Below the pieces are notes generated by a model. It did no database searches and had not been told where the DNA came from. It saw only the letters and a program-made list of their open reading frames with translations. This document shows positions 9,523-17,836 of a DNA stretch of 64,000 bases, piece by piece; position 1 is the stretch's first letter, and each line of letters opens with the position of its first letter. The stretch is taken from contig JAZLDH010000021.1 of NCBI GenBank assembly GCA_045614605.1, positions 4,513 to 68,512 of the forward strand. Reading direction: 5' to 3'. The DNA is from Onthomorpha sp937906975 (lineage in GTDB: Bacteria; Bacteroidota; Bacteroidia; Bacteroidales; P3). The position numbers and the translations under genes are program-made.

Positions 9523-9530
9523 CAAAGATA
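9523..9530 (-). promoter_or_regulatory. -7 box of the GH20 gene
   Basis: TATCTTTG on the minus strand, 30 bp before the hexosaminidase ATG. It fits TAnnTTTG and supports the shorter start. Confidence 0.5.
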
Positions 9531-9541
9531 ACACTAATTTA

Positions 9542-10189
9542 TTAATAATTAGAAGATAAATAAGCAAAAGATAACTTTAATTTGGGAAATTGGCGTAAAG
9601 GTTTCACAAAATAGTTGGTTGTAGCCGAGGTTGTAATAACATCATCTATGATTAACACATGTTTGTTTTCTAAATTGGGTTTTCTCTTCAAAATAAATAT
9701 ATCCCTAACATTTTCCCAACGATTTTCTGCTCTTATTTGTGGAGGATTATTCACCTTTCTTTCAACTACGCTTGTCAAAATAGGGATTTGTAGTTTTTTT
9801 GATAAGACTCTGCCTAGCACTTCGCTTTGATTGTATCCTCTCTTATAGAGTTTCTTTCTATGAAGAGTAATCGGAAGAATAAAATCCACATCTTCTATCC
9901 AATCAAAAGCCTTTAAATGCTCTGCCCACAAAGCACCTAATTGTTTTCCATAGAATAAATTACCCCCATACTTAAAAGAATGCAAGGCTTCTTTACAATG
10001 AGCATAATCTAAGAATATATCAAAATTTTCAAACGCCACCTCGGTAATCTTATGCTTATACTCCACCATGGCATTCTTTTGATAGCGATAATGTTTGTAG
10101 CAATTAAGGCACATTATCCGCTCTCCACGGACTAAACTCTCGCCACAAAAAACACAACTTTGAGGGAAAAATATGTCAATTAACGACAT
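9542..10189 (-). CDS. ComF family phosphoribosyltransferase-like protein
   Basis: 215 residues. An N-terminal zinc ribbon (CVFCGE ... CLNCYKHY) is followed by the double-zinc-ribbon/PRTase layout of ComF: YKRGYNQSEVLGRVL and the PRPP-loop motif VLIIDDVITTSAT. ComF is needed for DNA uptake in naturally competent bacteria and is widely conserved also in species not known to be competent. Its start overlaps the end of the upstream lipoprotein gene by 10 bp. Confidence 0.92.
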   Translation of the reverse strand: MSLIDIFFPQSCVFCGESLVRGERIMCLNCYKHYRYQKNAMVEYKHKITEVAFENFDIFLDYAHCKEALHSFKYGGNLFYGKQLGALWAEHLKAFDWIEDVDFILPITLHRKKLYKRGYNQSEVLGRVLSKKLQIPILTSVVERKVNNPPQIRAENRWENVRDIFILKRKPNLENKHVLIIDDVITTSATTNYFVKPLRQFPKLKLSFAYLSSNY

Positions 10190-10731
10190 TTTTTCAATTC
10201 ATCGGTAGTTTTAAGTTCAATATCTTTAAAGACAAACACCACATCTCTAACATCGGAAGAATTTACCTTGCTTTGCATTTGTCCAAAGAGTTTTCCGCTT
10301 ATTGTTTCTTGATTAAAATCTTTCACAATCAACTCTAATCGTTTTCCAACAAGCATTAAATCAAACACCCCTGCTTGATTAGTTGATTTGTTTTTATAAA
10401 ATTCTGCAATTATATTCTTTGGAGCAGAGTTTTCTGAGAGCTCAAAATGCACAAACAAGTATTTGTGATATAAATCTATATTAAAATCTTTCACATCCTC
10501 TGTACACACAACAATATCACACCAAGATGGATTTTCTTTATTATCTACCACCGCATAACAACTGCCTAAATCTTTTATTTCCTCTTTCCAAACATCAGAG
10601 TCTTGTGAAAAATAAATCAACTCCTTACCCTCAAGAAAATCATCTGTAGTTGGAGTAGGCTTATCCTTACAAGCGGAAAACAATAATAGAAAAAATGAAA
10701 TTAAAACCAAAAAATGTTTTGAACTCTTCAT
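10180..10731 (-). CDS. Hypothetical lipoprotein
   Basis: 183 residues from the ATG at 10729-10731. The frame is open nine codons further up, but the shorter start gives a clean lipoprotein signal (hydrophobic stretch, then LFSAC with Cys near residue 22). The mature part has no recognised domain. It contains short beta-rich stretches (YHKYLFVHFEL, VFDLMLVGKRLELIVKDF) with no obvious catalytic motif. It lies between the threonine aldolase and comF genes. Confidence 0.7.
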   Translation of the reverse strand: MKSSKHFLVLISFFLLLFSACKDKPTPTTDDFLEGKELIYFSQDSDVWKEEIKDLGSCYAVVDNKENPSWCDIVVCTEDVKDFNIDLYHKYLFVHFELSENSAPKNIIAEFYKNKSTNQAGVFDLMLVGKRLELIVKDFNQETISGKLFGQMQSKVNSSDVRDVVFVFKDIELKTTDELKKCR

Positions 10732-10757
10732 AACAAATCTTTTTAAATTAAACACCA

Positions 10758-10765
10758 CAAAGATA
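10758..10765 (-). promoter_or_regulatory. -7 box of the lipoprotein-comF transcript
   Basis: TATCTTTG on the minus strand, 26 bp before the lipoprotein ATG, with TTTG 18 bp further upstream (10784-10787) as a -33 element. Confidence 0.55.
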
Positions 10766-10782
10766 CAAAACTTATTTAAATA

Positions 10783-11817
10783 TCAAAAATTCAGTCTTTT
10801 TATTAGCAATTCTACGTCTTCTTGTTTCGTTGCCCAAGAGGTAACAAATCTAACCTCACTTTCTTTCTCTCCTCTTGCACCCCAAAGTTCAAAACCTACG
10901 TTTTCGCTTAACTTATCTACCACCTGATTTGGCAAACGAAAGAATTGTTGATTAGTTGTTGAATTTACAATCGGCATATAGCCCTTTTCTATGAATGCTT
11001 GCTTGATTTTCATTGCCATTTCAACAGCATGCTTGCTTACTCTTTCATATAAATTATTTGAAAACAAGGTTTCAAATTGTATTGCAAGCAATCTACCCTT
11101 TGCAAGCAAGGCTCCGTGTTGTTTTATTAAAGGAAAGAAATTTTTAAGCAAAGAATCGTTACACACAACTACTGCTTCTCCAAACAAAGCTCCAAGTTTT
11201 GTGCCTCCAATGTAGAATACATCGCAAAGATTAGCAATATCTTTTAGTGTTAGATCAGAATTTTCTGCTGCAAGCCCATAACCCAATCTTGCTCCGTCAA
11301 TATACAAAGGTATCTCCCACTTTCTGCAAACCGATTGCAAGTCTTCTAATTCTTTTTTACTGTAAATCGCTCCATATTCGGTAGGAAAAGATATGTAAAC
11401 CATACCCGGTGCCACCATGTGTAAGTAGGTATCATCTGCATAAAAGTTTGAAATATATTTCTCTACATCTTCCGCCTTTACTTTTCCATCATATTGTGGC
11501 AGGGTTAAGACTTTGTGTCCACAACTTTCTATCGCACCCGATTCATGTACGTTTATGTGTCCACTTTCTGCCGTTAAAACTCCCTCATGTCTTGCAAGCA
11601 ATCCATCAATCACGGTAGAATTTGTTTGAGTGCCACCTACAAGGAAGTGAACTCTTGCATTCTCTTTTCCACACGCCTTTTTAATCAACTCAACTGCCTT
11701 TTCTGTGTATTCATCACAGCCATAACCAACTGTTTCCTCGTAATTAGTAGCCACTAATCGCTCTAAAATTTCCTGATGCGTGCCCGCCATGTAATCAGTC
11801 TCGAAGTGTATTTTCAT
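10783..11817 (-). CDS. Low-specificity L-threonine aldolase family (PLP enzyme)
   Basis: 344 residues. Beta-eliminating lyase fold type I: YEETVGYGCDEYTEKA near the N-terminus, FLVGGTQTN, the substrate/PLP loop IDGARLGYGLA, and the Schiff-base lysine in YIGGTKLGALFG near residue 207. These enzymes split threonine or allo-threonine into glycine and acetaldehyde in the cytosol. The C-terminal NQQFFRLPNQVVDKL region is typical of the Bacteroidota branch. Confidence 0.92.
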   Translation of the reverse strand: MKIHFETDYMAGTHQEILERLVATNYEETVGYGCDEYTEKAVELIKKACGKENARVHFLVGGTQTNSTVIDGLLARHEGVLTAESGHINVHESGAIESCGHKVLTLPQYDGKVKAEDVEKYISNFYADDTYLHMVAPGMVYISFPTEYGAIYSKKELEDLQSVCRKWEIPLYIDGARLGYGLAAENSDLTLKDIANLCDVFYIGGTKLGALFGEAVVVCNDSLLKNFFPLIKQHGALLAKGRLLAIQFETLFSNNLYERVSKHAVEMAMKIKQAFIEKGYMPIVNSTTNQQFFRLPNQVVDKLSENVGFELWGARGEKESEVRFVTSWATKQEDVELLIKRLNF

Positions 11818-11820
11818 TTC

Positions 11821-11890
11821 CTTTGATTTATTTTATTTTTTCTTAGACTTATTTTATTTTTCCTTAGAGTTATTTTATTTTTTCTTAGAC
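11821..11890. repeat. Tandem 21-bp A/T-rich repeat between threonine aldolase gene and uvrC
   Basis: Units start with CTTTG or CTTAG at 11821, 11842, 11863 and 11884, an exact 21-bp period. Each of the first three continues with the shared TTATTTTATTTTT. The last copy overlaps the uvrC stop codon. Confidence 0.8.
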
Positions 11891-13702
11891 TTTTTTTTGC
11901 AAGTATTCATATACTTTTTTTGCTTTGGCTTGTCCTATACATTTCTCTATTTCGGAAAGCGGTGCTTCTTTGATTTGCTTTACACTTTTAAATCTCAACA
12001 ATAAATCTATCGCGGTTTTCTCCCCTATTCCCGGTATTTGAGTCAATACTGTATGGAAAGTTTCTTTGCTTCTTTTATTTCTGTGATGTGTTATGCCAAA
12101 GCGGTGTGCTTCATCTCTTATGTGTTGAATGGTTTTTAGGCTATTGCTTCTTTTATCCAAGCAAAGTGGATAAGGATTACCTGGATAGTAAATTTCTTCC
12201 AAACGTTCTGCAATAGAAATTATTGGAATCTGTCCATAAAGTCCCAATTCTTCTAAGGTTTCTACCGCAACGGCTAATTGTCCCTTTCCTCCATCAATTA
12301 TAATCAAGTCAGGCAACTGTTTTTCCTCCTTTACCAAACGGCTATATCGTCTATGCAATATTTCACGCATAGAGTCGTAATCGTTAGGTCCCTCAACCGT
12401 TTTTATATTAAAGTGTCTATATTCTTTAGTTGAGGGTTTTCCTTTGCGAAAGACCACACAGGCTGCAACAGCGTTTGCTCCTTGTATGTTGGAGTTATCA
12501 AAACACTCCATGTGATAAGGTGGTTTTGGAAGATTTAGGTCTTTTTGTATTTGCAAGACAAGGTTTTTGCTCCATCGTTCTGGATCTAAAAGTGTATCTC
12601 TTTTGATTTTGTCGCTTTTTGCAAAGAGTGCATTTTTTTGACACAAGTCTAATAGTTTCTTTTTCTCGTTTGTGTCGGCTAATGTTTGTCTTGCATAATC
12701 CTCTGGTAAAGGGAGGATTTCTGGAAGTATAAGCAAATCACTTTCCCATGAGAGCTGTGAGCGTAATTGTATGATTGCACTTGTGAATATATCGGTTCTC
12801 TCCTCCTCTATTGGTGCTTTCACTTCTTTTGATATGGAAGAAATTAAACTCCCATTTACAACCCTCATCGCATTTACGATTATTCCTTCCTCTATCTGCT
12901 CGTATGCAAAGATTTCTGCGTTAAGCGAGGAATTTACAACGATTGAGGTTTTGGCAGTGTAAGCATCTAAGAGTTGAATTTTGTCTTTTATTTCTTGAGC
13001 TTTTTCAAATTCAAGATTATTTGCATAATCCATCATTTGATTTTTTAGGTCTTTTTTTATTTGATAAAAATCTCCTCTAAGTATTCTTTTTATATCGCTG
13101 ATGATTTCTCGGTATTCCTCCTTTGTTACACAGCCCTCGCATGGTGCAGAGCAGATTTTTATCTGTTTATTTAAACAGGCTCTATATTTATTCTTAAAAA
13201 CGCTTTCCTCACTCATTGGCATAACACAACGTCTGTAAGGATAGAGTTTACTAATTAAGTCTTGGAGTTCTTTTAATAGTTTTCCGTTTGGATAAGGTCC
13301 GAAATACAAAGAGCCATCTTTTAATCTCTTTCGTGTAGTAAAGACTCTTGGATATTCTTCGTTACTTATGCAAAACCAAGGATAGGTTTTGTCATCTTTT
13401 AATAGGATATTGTAACGAGGTTTGTATTGTTTTATGAAATTGTTTTCAAGAAGTAGTGCTTCGGTTTCGCTTTCTACTACAACAAGTTTTATATCGTGGA
13501 TTTTCTTTACAAGTAATCGTGTTTTAGGTGAATGGGTTAAATCGTTTTTAAAATAGGATTGAACACGATTTCTTAGATTTTTTGCCTTACCTACATAGAT
13601 TACGTTGTTATCTTTGTCTAAAAAACGATAAACCCCTGCCGAAGTTGGCAGGGATTTAAGAATTGTTTCTATGTGTTTTTGTTCTGATGCAAGAAAAGAC
13701 AC
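11885..13702 (-). CDS. uvrC: UvrABC excinuclease subunit C
   Basis: 605 residues, normal length. Start is GTG at 13700-13702; an in-frame TAG (the gldH stop) immediately precedes it, and no earlier start exists. GIY-YIG nuclease domain at 15-95 (SAGVYRFLDKDNNVIYVGKA), cysteine cluster near 180 (CSAPCEGC), UVR helical pair near 200-235, the RNase H-like UvrC endonuclease (CFDNSNIQGANAVAA, IIDGGKGQL, DEAHRFGITHHR) and a C-terminal helix-hairpin-helix (LTQIPGIGEKTAIDLL). It makes both incisions in nucleotide excision repair. Confidence 0.97.
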   Translation of the reverse strand: MSFLASEQKHIETILKSLPTSAGVYRFLDKDNNVIYVGKAKNLRNRVQSYFKNDLTHSPKTRLLVKKIHDIKLVVVESETEALLLENNFIKQYKPRYNILLKDDKTYPWFCISNEEYPRVFTTRKRLKDGSLYFGPYPNGKLLKELQDLISKLYPYRRCVMPMSEESVFKNKYRACLNKQIKICSAPCEGCVTKEEYREIISDIKRILRGDFYQIKKDLKNQMMDYANNLEFEKAQEIKDKIQLLDAYTAKTSIVVNSSLNAEIFAYEQIEEGIIVNAMRVVNGSLISSISKEVKAPIEEERTDIFTSAIIQLRSQLSWESDLLILPEILPLPEDYARQTLADTNEKKKLLDLCQKNALFAKSDKIKRDTLLDPERWSKNLVLQIQKDLNLPKPPYHMECFDNSNIQGANAVAACVVFRKGKPSTKEYRHFNIKTVEGPNDYDSMREILHRRYSRLVKEEKQLPDLIIIDGGKGQLAVAVETLEELGLYGQIPIISIAERLEEIYYPGNPYPLCLDKRSNSLKTIQHIRDEAHRFGITHHRNKRSKETFHTVLTQIPGIGEKTAIDLLLRFKSVKQIKEAPLSEIEKCIGQAKAKKVYEYLQKKV

Positions 13703-14197
13703 CTATCTATCTAAATTTGATTGGTTTATTTCTAAACCTACTTCCATTATTCCTTGTAATTGGTACTTTTGTCCCATATTTACAAGTTCTATTTTGTAAA
13801 GTCCACGTTCTACAAATGTGTAAAAGGTTTTTATATCAACAGCTAAGTCAATTATATCTCCTAAGGCTTGACCTAACCATTCTTTTCCTTCTCTATCTTT
13901 TAGTTTTATGGTGTGTACACTTTCTCTTACTATGGAAGAAGGTGAGGTTATCTTCATTTTGAATTTTATTTCCTCCTCACTAACGTATGGAGTGTGGCGA
14001 ATATGAACCGCTATGTCATAAACCTCTTCATCTTTCTCTATATTGATATTGTCAAACTCTATGGTCTTTCCTTTTTCTATGCGCTGCCAAGTCATATTTG
14101 GAAGAGTTTTAAACTCTTTATATACTTGGTTTTTGTTGCAAGAAGAAAAACTTACCAATATCAATAAAACTAAAACTGATTTTAGAATTTTATTCAT
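13703..14197 (-). CDS. gldH: Gliding motility lipoprotein GldH
   Basis: 164 residues. Lipoprotein signal with lipobox SFSSC (Cys20). The mature domain matches GldH, including AVHIRHTPYVSEEEIKFKM, EWLGQALGDIIDL and a C-terminal YKIELVNMGQKYQL. GldH is an outer-membrane-associated lipoprotein required for gliding in Flavobacterium and is conserved in non-gliding Bacteroidia. It sits directly between purC and uvrC with no intergenic bases. Confidence 0.9.
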   Translation of the reverse strand: MNKILKSVLVLLILVSFSSCNKNQVYKEFKTLPNMTWQRIEKGKTIEFDNINIEKDEEVYDIAVHIRHTPYVSEEEIKFKMKITSPSSIVRESVHTIKLKDREGKEWLGQALGDIIDLAVDIKTFYTFVERGLYKIELVNMGQKYQLQGIMEVGLEINQSNLDR

Positions 14198-15145
14198 CTA
14201 TCTTGTCTTTAAATATTCCGTAACGTTACGTTCAATTCTCTTTTCTATGTCCTCGTCAGTTTGTTCTGCGATGAACTTTTCTCCAATTATTTGTTCGTAA
14301 AGCTCCATGTAACGTTCAGAGATTGATTTTATAACCTGTTCAGTCATTTCAGGCACTTGTTGTCCTTCTTTTCCTTGGAAACCATTTTCCATTAGCCATT
14401 CTCTAACGAACTCTTTTGAAAGTTGTTTTTGTTTTTCGCCTTTTGCTTGACGTTCTTCATAGCCTTCTGCATAGAAATAGCGTGAAGAGTCTGGCGTATG
14501 TATTTCATCAATTAGAGTTATCTCGCCATTGTATTTTCCAAACTCGTATTTTGTATCAACAAGTATTAGACCTCTTTCTGCTGCTATTTGAGTTCCTCTT
14601 TCAAAAAGGGCTAATGTGTATTTTTCTAATTGTTCGTAATCTTCCTTGCTAACTAATCCTGTTGCTATGATTTCTTCTTTGCTGATGTTTTCATCATGTC
14701 CCTCATCTGCTTTTGTAGTTGGAGTGATGATTGGAGTTGGGAATTTATCGTTTTCTTTCATTCCCTCAGGCAATTGCACACCACAAAGTGTACGCATACC
14801 TGCTTTGTATTCTCTCCACGCACTTCCTGCAAGATAACCTCTAACAACCATTTCTACTTTGAAAGGTTCGCAAAGCTTTCCTAATGTTACCATTGCATCA
14901 GGCATAGCAATCTTCCAATTAGGTAATATATCCGCAGTTGCATCTAAGAACTTTGCTGCTATTTTGTTTAATATCTCACCTTTAAATGGAATCCCCTTTG
15001 GCAAAACCACATCAAATGCTGATATTCTATCGCTTACCACCATTGCCAAAAGTTCATTATTTATATTATATACGTCTCTTACCTTTCCAACGTAATGACT
15101 CTTTTGTCCTTCAAAATTAAAATTTGTACTAACTACTGCTTTCAT
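14198..15145 (-). CDS. purC: Phosphoribosylaminoimidazole-succinocarboxamide synthase
   Basis: 315 residues, the longer SAICAR-synthetase form rather than the about 240-residue enterobacterial one. Motifs: GKVRDVYNIN, SAFDVVLPKGIPFKG, VVRGYLAGSAWREYK, LVDTKYEFGKYNGEITLIDEIHTPDSSRY (read as two adjacent segments) and a C-terminal EIIGEKFIAEQ helix. It joins aspartate to CAIR in purine synthesis. It is first in the purC-gldH-uvrC run and has its own promoter, divergent from mscL. Confidence 0.96.
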   Translation of the reverse strand: MKAVVSTNFNFEGQKSHYVGKVRDVYNINNELLAMVVSDRISAFDVVLPKGIPFKGEILNKIAAKFLDATADILPNWKIAMPDAMVTLGKLCEPFKVEMVVRGYLAGSAWREYKAGMRTLCGVQLPEGMKENDKFPTPIITPTTKADEGHDENISKEEIIATGLVSKEDYEQLEKYTLALFERGTQIAAERGLILVDTKYEFGKYNGEITLIDEIHTPDSSRYFYAEGYEERQAKGEKQKQLSKEFVREWLMENGFQGKEGQQVPEMTEQVIKSISERYMELYEQIIGEKFIAEQTDEDIEKRIERNVTEYLKTR

Positions 15146-15167
15146 ATTTCTAAATTATTTGTGTTGC

Positions 15168-15175
15168 AAAAATAA
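15168..15175 (-). promoter_or_regulatory. -7 box of the purC operon
   Basis: TATTTTTG on the minus strand, 22 bp before the purC ATG, fitting TAnnTTTG. Confidence 0.6.
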
Positions 15176-15206
15176 CTCTAAATTATAATTTAAACAAAAA
15201 AAGTAG

Positions 15207-15214
15207 TACTTTTG
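15207..15214 (+). promoter_or_regulatory. -7 box of mscL-cdd
   Basis: TACTTTTG, 23 bp before the mscL ATG. It is divergent from the purC promoter, and the two boxes are only 31 bp apart. Confidence 0.6.
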
Positions 15215-15237
15215 TAAAAATTTAAAAGAAAAATATT

Positions 15238-15663
15238 ATGGGCGTAAAAAAAGTAATTGAAGATTTCAAAGCGTTTGCCATAAAAGGAAATATGATTGAT
15301 ATGGCAGTGGGTATCATCATTGGTGGTGCCTTTGGTAAAATTATTACTTCACTTGTAAATGACGTAATCATGCCTCCATTGGGAGTTTTAATAGGTGGTG
15401 TGAATTTTACCGATTTAAAAATTACATTAAAGGCAGCAGAAGGCGAAATGGCTGCAGTTACATTAAACTATGGTAACTTTTTGCAAGTTTGTTTCGACTT
15501 TTTGATTATTGCTTTTGCAATTTTCTGTTTCATTCGTTTGCTTGCAAAACTTAAAAACGAGAAAAAAGAAGAAGCACCAGCACCTGCTGAACCAGCACCA
15601 AGCAAAGAAGAAATTCTATTGGGTGAAATTAGAGACCTTTTAAAGGAACAAAACAAAAAATAA
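15238..15663 (+). CDS. mscL: Large-conductance mechanosensitive channel
   Basis: 141 residues, typical. N-terminal amphipathic helix and first membrane helix (GNMIDMAVGIIIGGAFGKII ... VNDVIMPP), periplasmic loop, second helix (FLQVCFDFLIIAFAIFCFI) and a charged C-terminal bundle with an Ala/Pro/Glu linker (EEAPAPAEPAPSKEE). It opens on membrane tension during hypo-osmotic shock. The stop is immediately followed by the cdd start. Confidence 0.97.
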   Translation: MGVKKVIEDFKAFAIKGNMIDMAVGIIIGGAFGKIITSLVNDVIMPPLGVLIGGVNFTDLKITLKAAEGEMAAVTLNYGNFLQVCFDFLIIAFAIFCFIRLLAKLKNEKKEEAPAPAEPAPSKEEILLGEIRDLLKEQNKK

Positions 15664-16125
15664 ATGAAATCAGAAAGCATCGAAATAAAATACGAGAGGC
15701 TTTCTTTTGAAGAATTAAACAATAAGGAGAAAGAGTTGATTGAGTGTGCGAAAAAAGCCACTTACTCGGCTTATTCTCCTTATTCTTCTTTTAATGTAGG
15801 CGCTGCCGTTAGATTAGAAAACGATGAAATCATAACCGGTAGCAACCAAGAAAACATTGCCTATCCTTCGGGCTTGTGTGCAGAAAGGGTTGCTTTGTTT
15901 TCTGCGGGAATGAAAAAAGAAAGCGTTGTTGCACTCGCCATTGTAGCAAGAAATGAAAACAATGAGTGGACAAAAGCTTTTCCTTGCGGGGCTTGTCGCC
16001 AAGTCTTACAAGAGACTCAAACAAGAGGACAAAAAGAAATCTGCGTTCTAATCCTCTTAAACGAAAACGAAATCCTAAGAATCAAAAACGCAGACTCCTT
16101 GTTGCCTTTTAGCTTTTCTTTCTAA
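15664..16125 (+). CDS. cdd: Cytidine deaminase
   Basis: 153 residues. Homotetrameric-type CDA: SAYSPYSSFNVGAA near residue 38, catalytic CAERVALF (Cys-Ala-Glu) and zinc ligands in FPCGACRQVLQE. It deaminates cytidine and deoxycytidine for pyrimidine salvage. It is abutted to mscL and probably co-transcribed. Confidence 0.96.
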   Translation: MKSESIEIKYERLSFEELNNKEKELIECAKKATYSAYSPYSSFNVGAAVRLENDEIITGSNQENIAYPSGLCAERVALFSAGMKKESVVALAIVARNENNEWTKAFPCGACRQVLQETQTRGQKEICVLILLNENEILRIKNADSLLPFSFSF

Positions 16126-16342
16126 AAAAGGTTGAGCATTTTTTCTTTGCTTTTTTGGATTTTTGCTAAGGATTTTTCTTTTTTTTTCTTTGTTTTTTTC
16201 TTTTTTTTCTTTGCTTTTTTAGCATAATTTTAACATGTTTTTAAAGGCAAGAAAAAAATTTTAAAAAAAAATTATTTTTTATGAATCTTATTTTCGTTAT
16301 TTGATGTTATTTGTTATTATTATGTAATATTATTATGACACA
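16126..16342. other. T-rich intergenic stretch without a gene
   Basis: Downstream of cdd the + strand is dominated by T runs punctuated by CTTTG and CTAAG words (about 16140-16225), then an A/T block (AAGA7T4 near 16250). No hairpin with GC-rich stem and no ORF is visible. It may act as the cdd transcription end and belongs with the A/T intergenic family described elsewhere. Confidence 0.5.
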
Positions 16343-16442
16343 TACTTAAATTTGCTTTAAGAGTACTTGTTTTTGCTTTGTGGTGTACTTAAATCTACTA
16401 TTTTCTATACTTAAATTTGCGTTTTTCAGTACTTAAATTTGC
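16343..16442 (+). repeat. Five iteron-like direct repeats, 21-22 bp period
   Basis: The 13-bp word TACTTAAATTTGC is exact at 16343, 16408 and 16430. Diverged copies are at 16364 (TACTTGTTTTTGC) and 16386 (TACTTAAATCTAC). Start-to-start distances are 21, 22, 22 and 22 bp, so all copies lie on one face of the helix, as for plasmid replication iterons or regulator arrays. A promoter and a winged-helix gene follow directly. Confidence 0.85.
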
Positions 16443-16489
16443 ATGTGGCATTTTTAGACTTCTTTTATGTTATTTTATTGTTTTTTTTG

Positions 16490-16497
16490 TATATTTG
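16490..16497 (+). promoter_or_regulatory. -7 box of the winged-helix gene
   Basis: TATATTTG, 26 bp before ATG 16523 and just downstream of the last iteron. A protein bound to the iterons would be placed to control it. Confidence 0.6.
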
Positions 16498-16522
16498 TGG
16501 TCTAAACAAAAAGCCATTTTAT

Positions 16523-17140
16523 ATGTTTTATATTAGTTTTTTTAAAGAGTTCAAGGATTGAAATCATTTATCGATTAATGAAAAGATTGTTTATTCTTTT
16601 TTGGTTAATTATGCTACAATGCATCAAAAGGAGTCTTGGGATAAGTCAAGTAAAAGTGAGAATGATGGAAAGAAGTTAAATATTGATATTATAAAGGAGT
16701 CTATTGAAAATAATTCTTTCCTTGTATTTAGAAAAATCACTAATAAGAAAGTATCTGAAAGGACTAATATTTCTTTGCGTACTGTTTCAACTATTTTAAA
16801 TAGGTTGAAAGATTTAGCTATACTTAGCGAGCAAGATGATTGTTACAAAATAGTTATTCCCAAAGGGTTAATTGATAAGGGTTTCTTGGATTTACCTAAA
16901 AAGACAGAGCTTAAAGGCATGCAGTTAGTTTTTTGGGCTTTTGTAAATGAACGTTTAGAGCATTATAATGTTAGAACAAAAATGCCTCATAATATACTAC
17001 TCGATACTTGGGCTTCACGCTTAGCAATGGATATGGGCGTAAAGAAAAAAGATGTGCAAAACTATATTCATTGTTTATCAAAAAGAAACTATCTTGCACG
17101 TTCAGGCGGAGGAAAATTGGTAATTAATAAATATACATAA
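16523..17140 (+). pseudogene. Two-winged-helix (HTH_36/Rep-like) protein, TGA at codon 13
   Basis: From ATG 16523 the frame encodes MFYISFFKEFKD, then TGA at 16559-16561, and then stays open to 17140. The residues right after the stop (NHLSINEKIVYSFLVNYAT) look like the first helix of an HTH_36 domain, where Trp (TGG) would fit the TGA position. Translation could otherwise start at TTG 16601 or ATG 16619, giving about 174-180 residues. Two helix-turn-helix units are visible: SERTNISLRTVSTILNRLKD and MDMGVKKKDVQNYIHCLSK. A double winged helix behind iterons resembles plasmid Rep proteins, but the protein is short and sits in a chromosomal context. Expect either a decayed gene or a shortened product. 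Confidence 0.65.
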
Positions 17141-17162
17141 GATTGTGTATTTTACTCTTTCT

Positions 17163-17777
17163 TTATTTATATATATCTGAAAAATCTCTACGGTTTAAGA
17201 TGGAGCGGGCGAGGGTTTGTTCGTCGGCGTATTCTATTTTATCGCCTATTGCTACTCCTCTTGCTATTGCGGATATTTTTATATTGTATGGTTCTAATAG
17301 TTTATTGATATAGAAACTTGTTGTGTCGCCTTCCATTGTTGTGGGTAAGGCTAAGATTATTTCTTTCACGTTTTCTTGTTCTACGCGTTTGATTAGTTGT
17401 TCTATGGCTATATCTCCTACTCCTATGCCTTCTATTGGGGAAATGACTCCTCCTAAGACGTGATATAGTCCTTTATATTGATTGGTGGATTCAATAGCCA
17501 TTACCTCTCTTATGTTTTCTACAACGCATATTGTGTCGCTTTGTCGCTCGTTGTTTGCACAAATGGAGCATATTTCACTATCTGATAGGTTATTACAGAC
17601 TTTGCAGTGTTTTATTTCGGTTACTAAATCCACTAAGCTTTTGGCAAGTCGTAAGGTGTTGTCTTCGTTTTGTTTTAAAAGGTGTAATGCGAAACGTAAG
17701 GCTGTGCGTTGTCCTACGCCTGGTAGTTTTGCAAGTTCGTTCACAGCATTTTCCAATAGTAAAGAGGTGTATTCCAT
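17163..17777 (-). CDS. recR: Recombination protein RecR
   Basis: 204 residues. Helix-hairpin-helix (LAKLPGVGQRTALRFALHLL), C4 zinc finger CKVCNNLSDSEICSIC near residue 57, Toprim domain (ICVVENIREVMAIE, then LALPTTMEGDTTSFYI) and a Walker-like C-terminus. It works with RecO to load RecA on gapped DNA. The adjacent iteron gene is convergent with it. Confidence 0.96.
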   Translation of the reverse strand: MEYTSLLLENAVNELAKLPGVGQRTALRFALHLLKQNEDNTLRLAKSLVDLVTEIKHCKVCNNLSDSEICSICANNERQSDTICVVENIREVMAIESTNQYKGLYHVLGGVISPIEGIGVGDIAIEQLIKRVEQENVKEIILALPTTMEGDTTSFYINKLLEPYNIKISAIARGVAIGDKIEYADEQTLARSILNRRDFSDIYK

Positions 17778-17787
17778 ATATATTTGT

Positions 17788-17795
17788 TAAATTTG
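17788..17795 (+). promoter_or_regulatory. -7 box of the symporter gene
   Basis: TAAATTTG, about 40 bp before ATG 17837; it fits TAnnTTTG. Confidence 0.5.
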
Positions 17796-17809
17796 CAATC
17801 TAATAAGAG

Positions 17810-17817
17810 CAAAATTA
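17810..17817 (-). promoter_or_regulatory. -7 box of recR
   Basis: TAATTTTG on the minus strand, 32 bp before the recR ATG. It overlaps the region used by the divergent symporter promoter. Confidence 0.5.
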
Positions 17818-17836
17818 CAAAAAAAAATCAAATACT

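Noticed and set aside
16343..16442. CRISPR array
   Set aside because: Repeat word is 13 bp with 8-9 bp gaps; this fits iterons, not CRISPR.
16559..16561. TGA read as tryptophan throughout the genome (code 4)
   Set aside because: Trp is encoded by TGG across the window and TGA ends real genes such as the GT2 gene at 23579.
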